The notes under the pieces were generated by a model. The model saw only the letters and a program-made list of their open reading frames with translations, was not told the DNA's origin and searched no databases. Source: Cochliopodium minus (taxonomy: Eukaryota > Discosea > Himatismenida > Cochliopodiidae). From it: 64,000 bases of DNA. Location: NCBI GenBank assembly GCA_024220525.1, contig JAMYWO010000111.1, positions 62,001 to 126,000 on the forward strand, in the 5' to 3' direction. Shown in pieces: positions 60,201-64,000 of this stretch; position 1 is the stretch's first letter; each line of letters opens with the position of its first letter. A program made the position numbers and the translations under genes.

Positions 60201-63200
60201 TGCCAAATTTTTCATTTTCTTCTCTTTCTTCAACTAAAAAGAAATATTTAATACAAAAAAAAATTTAAACAAATTTTTTTTATTACTCGCAATAAAGGAA
60301 GTATAAGGAGTTACTAATGAATATTCAATTCCCATTTTTATAACTTCTTGCTTGAATTTTTTTTTCAATACTTGTGCTTCTACTTTTGATACATTTCCTT
60401 CATACATTGCTTCGTCACTATCTTTTTCTCTTATCATTGATTTGGCACAAAGACGATGAATCATATTTCCTTTCATTTTTACAAATGAAGAATTAATTTA
60501 AACAAAAATAAAAATCATTTTTTGCTTACCTTCTTTAAAAAGTAATTCAGTGGTACTGACTCCATTTTCTACAATTTGGCTCCCAACCTTTGCAGACAAT
60601 GTTGCTCTCGTACAATAATCAATAAAACCTTTTTAATTATTTAAATTTTTAATTTAATCAAAAATATTTATTTCTTACCATAAACTATTTGTCTCTTTCC
60701 AGAAAAAATAGTTGGAATTCTCTCTGGGGTTTGCTTGACACGGAATTTTTCATTATCAATATGCCATTTAACATCAATATCTCCCAAAACAGGCTGTTTG
60801 GATTTTTCCATCAGATCATTTAATTTGTTAATCATTTGATTGTCACCTACAGGAATAAAAACATGTGAACCTCCACCTACAATTGCCATTTTCTTGATTA
60901 AATATCTATTTATTGTTTTTCCAAAACCTAACGGAAATAATCGAGTGTGTGAAATATTTTCTTTTATCATTCTAAGGAGATAAGGTTCGTCTGTTACTTG
61001 CCCATCTGTGAGTAGAAAAACATTTCTTAGATTATTTGGCACACCTCCACTTGCATTTTTTTGACATTCTCCTATTTGAAACAATGGTTTTAAAGCTACC
61101 CAAAGATCACTTTGAAAACATTATTAAAATATAAATCCAATTTATTTGTTAATTAATATTTACCTTCCACCGAAATTCGCTTTTAAATTATTTACATGTG
61201 TTATTGCTTGGTTTATTTTCTCTTTATCTTTAGACGAAACAAGGTTAGGAAATAACCAATTTATAGTTGAACCAAACTCTATTATATTAAAGGTAGAATT
61301 TGGAGGGAGTTTATTGATCATGTATTTTAATACGCCTTTCATGTCTTTCATTGCTTCTCCTTTCATTGAAAAACTTCTGTCAACAACAAACAAATATTCC
61401 CCATCCTCTGTTAAAAAATGGAAAATTAAATTCAAAATAATAATAAAAATATGTTTACCAATCTTATCAAAATTAAACTTTGGACAAAAAGAAAGCATCC
61501 CAGCATAAGATCCCTTTTCATTAATTTCCACCCACATTCTAGGTTCAAAAGGTTTTTCTATTTTTATTTCTAGAACAAAATCTGTATCAAAAGGTTTATT
61601 TTGATTTTTCAGAGAGACCACAGATACTGTTTCTGTTTTCTTCATTCTTATTTGGTGAGAGACTGATCTGATCTTTTCTATTTTGTAAGGCATCTCCACC
61701 AAAATTTCCAAGGAAAGACCAACAGGCTCGGAAATTTTTACAGTATCGATTTGATCTTGGATCACTTCATTCAAAGATCCTGATTGAGAAGGAGGATAAA
61801 CAGTTGCTAAGATGTGTAAAGATAATCAATAGATATGAAATTATAGATCTCATTTTAGATTACCTGGCAATGTGAATACAATTTCTTCTCCAATCATCGG
61901 AATCTCAGTTACATATGTTATCTTGATGAGAACTTCGGTATTAGCTGGAAGATTACCAACAGAAACAGTAAAAACATCATGTGATTCTTCACTTTCATCC
62001 ATTAAATATGCACCATGACCTAAATTAATGAAATATATTAATTCATAAACAAAATATATCCCTCATATACGATTTACCTTTGGATATAGCTTCTTTATAT
62101 TCTTTTCTTGCTTGTTCTTTTTCTTTAACTTTTCCTACAATATGTTTTCCATTGATAAATGCCTCGAATCCACAAACAGCACTCATCTCATCAAGAGGAA
62201 ACACATACTTGGCCTCGATGGGAACAGTAGATTCGTTTTTGTAATGTTGAAAGATGATAACCTCCCCAACCATATCCAACAATCTTCCTTTAACAAAAAC
62301 AGATTGAAGAGGAATAGATTCACCATTTGATGATAACAATCCACATTTCGTCTTCTTCCTTTCTTTTTTCTTGGATGTTTCGTTGGATACATTCTCGATA
62401 AGATCCTGAGCAATTTCGTTCGAATATGAATTGACATCTTTGTATGTATCAACTTTTTTGTACATAGGAAAAGATTTATCACCTTCCATAGAAAACTCTA
62501 TCAAATATTTAATGTGTTGTTGATCTTTGTTGTAAATCACAAACTCATCTGCTTTAAAATCCGAGTTTTCACCTTTCACACCATGTACAGATTGGAATGG
62601 ATGAGGAGCACATTCGAGTTGAGGAGATTGCTTCCAAAACTGTTTACTGTTTCCGAGAGCAACATTACAAGCAATCATGAATCTTGTTCCCTTATTTCCA
62701 ACATTTGTATAAATCGAACTTGTCAAAGGATCTGGAGCAAAATAAATACCCGATCCAAGAAATCCATAATCTTTCAAAAATTAAAAAAGATAAAAATAAT
62801 AAAATTTGAAAATTGATCAAACCTGTTCTTTTAATTCCTTTTGAAACAACTGTTTTAGGAAGAAGAACTCCTCTACTCAAAATACCCATTATATTTGGTG
62901 TTCTTGAGCCGTGGAACAACAACTTTTGGTTGGGAATGTCTTTTCTAAACTTTTTGATCTCCAAAGACTTTTCGATTGAAAAAATATTTTTTACAGCTAA
63001 ACCGTTTGCTCCCCAACTTGTTACCATGTCTAATACTTCCTTGTATTCTTTGGATTGTTTTGAGATACTCACTATGTTGCTACCCAAAGACTTGTACTTT
63101 AAATCAATAGGAGAGGAATAAAGTGAACCTCCTGTAATTTCACCTACATTCAGTACATCCTTTAAAAGTTGTATTAATTCCTGTTTCTCTTCGTATTCCT

Positions 63201-64000
63201 TTGATGAGTTAATATCGTTCTTATTCTCTTGAGGAATGCAATTATAAAACTCTTGGGATAGTTCTTTCAACTTTTCGTCATTGATTTCATCCAAAGAAAG
63301 AATCTCTCTTATCTCCAATAAAACTACCTCTGCTTTTTCTATTTGAACAAGAGACAAAACACCTATAATAGTTTTAATTTTTTAAAAAAAGAAGAAAAAA
63401 AATGATTTTTTAACCTAGAGGTGTATCAATCACTCCATCAACTGTTAACTGGCCTTTAGTGATTGAAGATAAACTATTCCCTGCTTCACTAAAAATATAT
63501 TCAACGAGATTGGAGACTTCCTCCTCCAAGATTGTCTTTTCATCAAAAGAATAAAGGGATACTCCTGATCTAGATCTTAATGATCCAATTTTGGAAGATA
63601 AAAGAGTAGATAATTTGTAATTGGAATTGATTTTTTCAATGTAAATGGATGAATAGAGTATCTCCGATTCATCTATACTCGAAATTTCTTTGTAATATTT
63701 TCTCCCAAACTCATTCTTGCTCAGATTTTCTATTGATCCTTCATGAACAAATACTCTGAATCTATATTTAAGATGATCGTTCCTGATGAGATCATTAGTT
63801 GTATTGATCGATTCATATCCGAAATGTATTTCGAGTTTGAAGAATATCTTCATCGAATTGTTAAAGAGATCACTCCTTATTATCTCATAGTTTTGTGGGA
63901 AAGAATCTTCCTCTTCATTATACTCTATCTCTTTCAAATTTTGTATATCCAGTGTTATCTTTTCTTTTTCCCTCTTCAAAACTAAATTATATTAAAATCT
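57216..64000 (-). CDS. PARP4-like VIT-VWA protein fused to coiled coil, 14-3-3 domain and acidic tail (5' partial)
   Basis: About 15 exons join without a stop into more than 1,900 residues; the 5' end is outside the window. In order: a WGR-like region (about 63900-63700), PARP regulatory domain with [12 protein letters not shown], and catalytic domain with [15 protein letters not shown] and A-D-E-F-V-I-Y (the H-Y-E triad of ADP-ribose polymerases). A VIT domain ([13 protein letters not shown]) and a VWA domain with MIDAS D-R-S-F-S-M and L-L-T-D-G-Q-V complete the vault-PARP core. After A-K-S-M-I-R a charged coiled coil (59810-59480) passes within one exon into W-S-E-Q-A-E-R-Y, the start of a full 14-3-3 fold ending D-N-L-T-L-W near 58630. 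An acidic, Ser-rich tail of about 470 residues follows. 14-3-3 ligands K49, R56, R127 and N173 are kept; Y128 is Phe. Confidence 0.85.

Overview
The window is AT-rich nuclear DNA from a unicellular eukaryote. Genes are split by many short introns (mostly 45-350 nt, GT-AG, donors usually GTAA or GTAT), intergenic spacers are short and A/T-homopolymer rich, and all three standard stop codons end genes. The gene set (lysosomal beta-glucosidase of the Dictyostelium gluA type, Aip1/WDR1, RhoGAP, F-box, RCC1 and GT32 proteins) suits a free-living amoeboid or amoeboflagellate protist such as an amoebozoan or heterolobosean. The sequence alone does not settle which.

Layout. 1-5.6 kb: 3' end of a small membrane protein, a JmjC/TYW5-like protein that has lost its iron ligands, a RING protein and a WD40 protein. 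6.3-13.4 kb: phosphomannomutase, an internal fragment of a GH3 beta-glucosidase beside an ambiguous base, and a complete dihydropyrimidine dehydrogenase. 13.4-22.3 kb: SnoaL-like protein, TEX2/Nvj2-like lipid-transfer protein, eIF3h and a PH-RhoGAP. 22.3-30.8 kb: a small membrane protein, a CHCH protein, two tandem RCC1-repeat genes (the second damaged) and Aip1/WDR1. 31-42.3 kb: a secreted cysteine-rich peptide, fructose-1,6-bisphosphatase, a GT32 glycosyltransferase, a nuclease-plus-kinase-like gene, Cdc7 kinase and two tandem F-box genes. 42.9-49.9 kb: RNase P RNA, a Rab GTPase, a kynurenine-type aminotransferase, an apparently highly expressed unknown protein, a decayed reading frame and a small ORF. 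50-56.8 kb: an OafA-type acyltransferase, a PPT2-like thioesterase, a broken prolyl 4-hydroxylase-like gene and a SAM-domain protein. 57.2 kb to the window end: one very large minus-strand gene.

The main discovery is that last gene. Its exons join in phase into a PARP4-like protein (PARP regulatory and catalytic domains with an intact H-Y-E triad, VIT and VWA domains) whose C-terminus runs through a coiled coil into a complete 14-3-3 domain and a long acidic tail. That would be a single chain that both makes ADP-ribose marks and reads phosphoserine. Other notable points are micro-exons (4, 16, 18 and 21 nt in FBPase; an 11-nt exon carrying the catalytic serine of PPT2), one-exon-per-blade RCC1 genes with uniformly phase-1 introns, a perfect 13-bp hairpin in an intron, an RNase P RNA gene with a TATA box and Pol III terminator, and a recent gene-conversion tract between the F-box copies.

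Most genes here are unrelated housekeeping functions, and no operon-like organisation is expected or seen. Several genes show single-base frame breaks next to homopolymers, so some apparent pseudogenes may partly reflect consensus errors. All exon structures were read by eye from splice motifs and reading phase.
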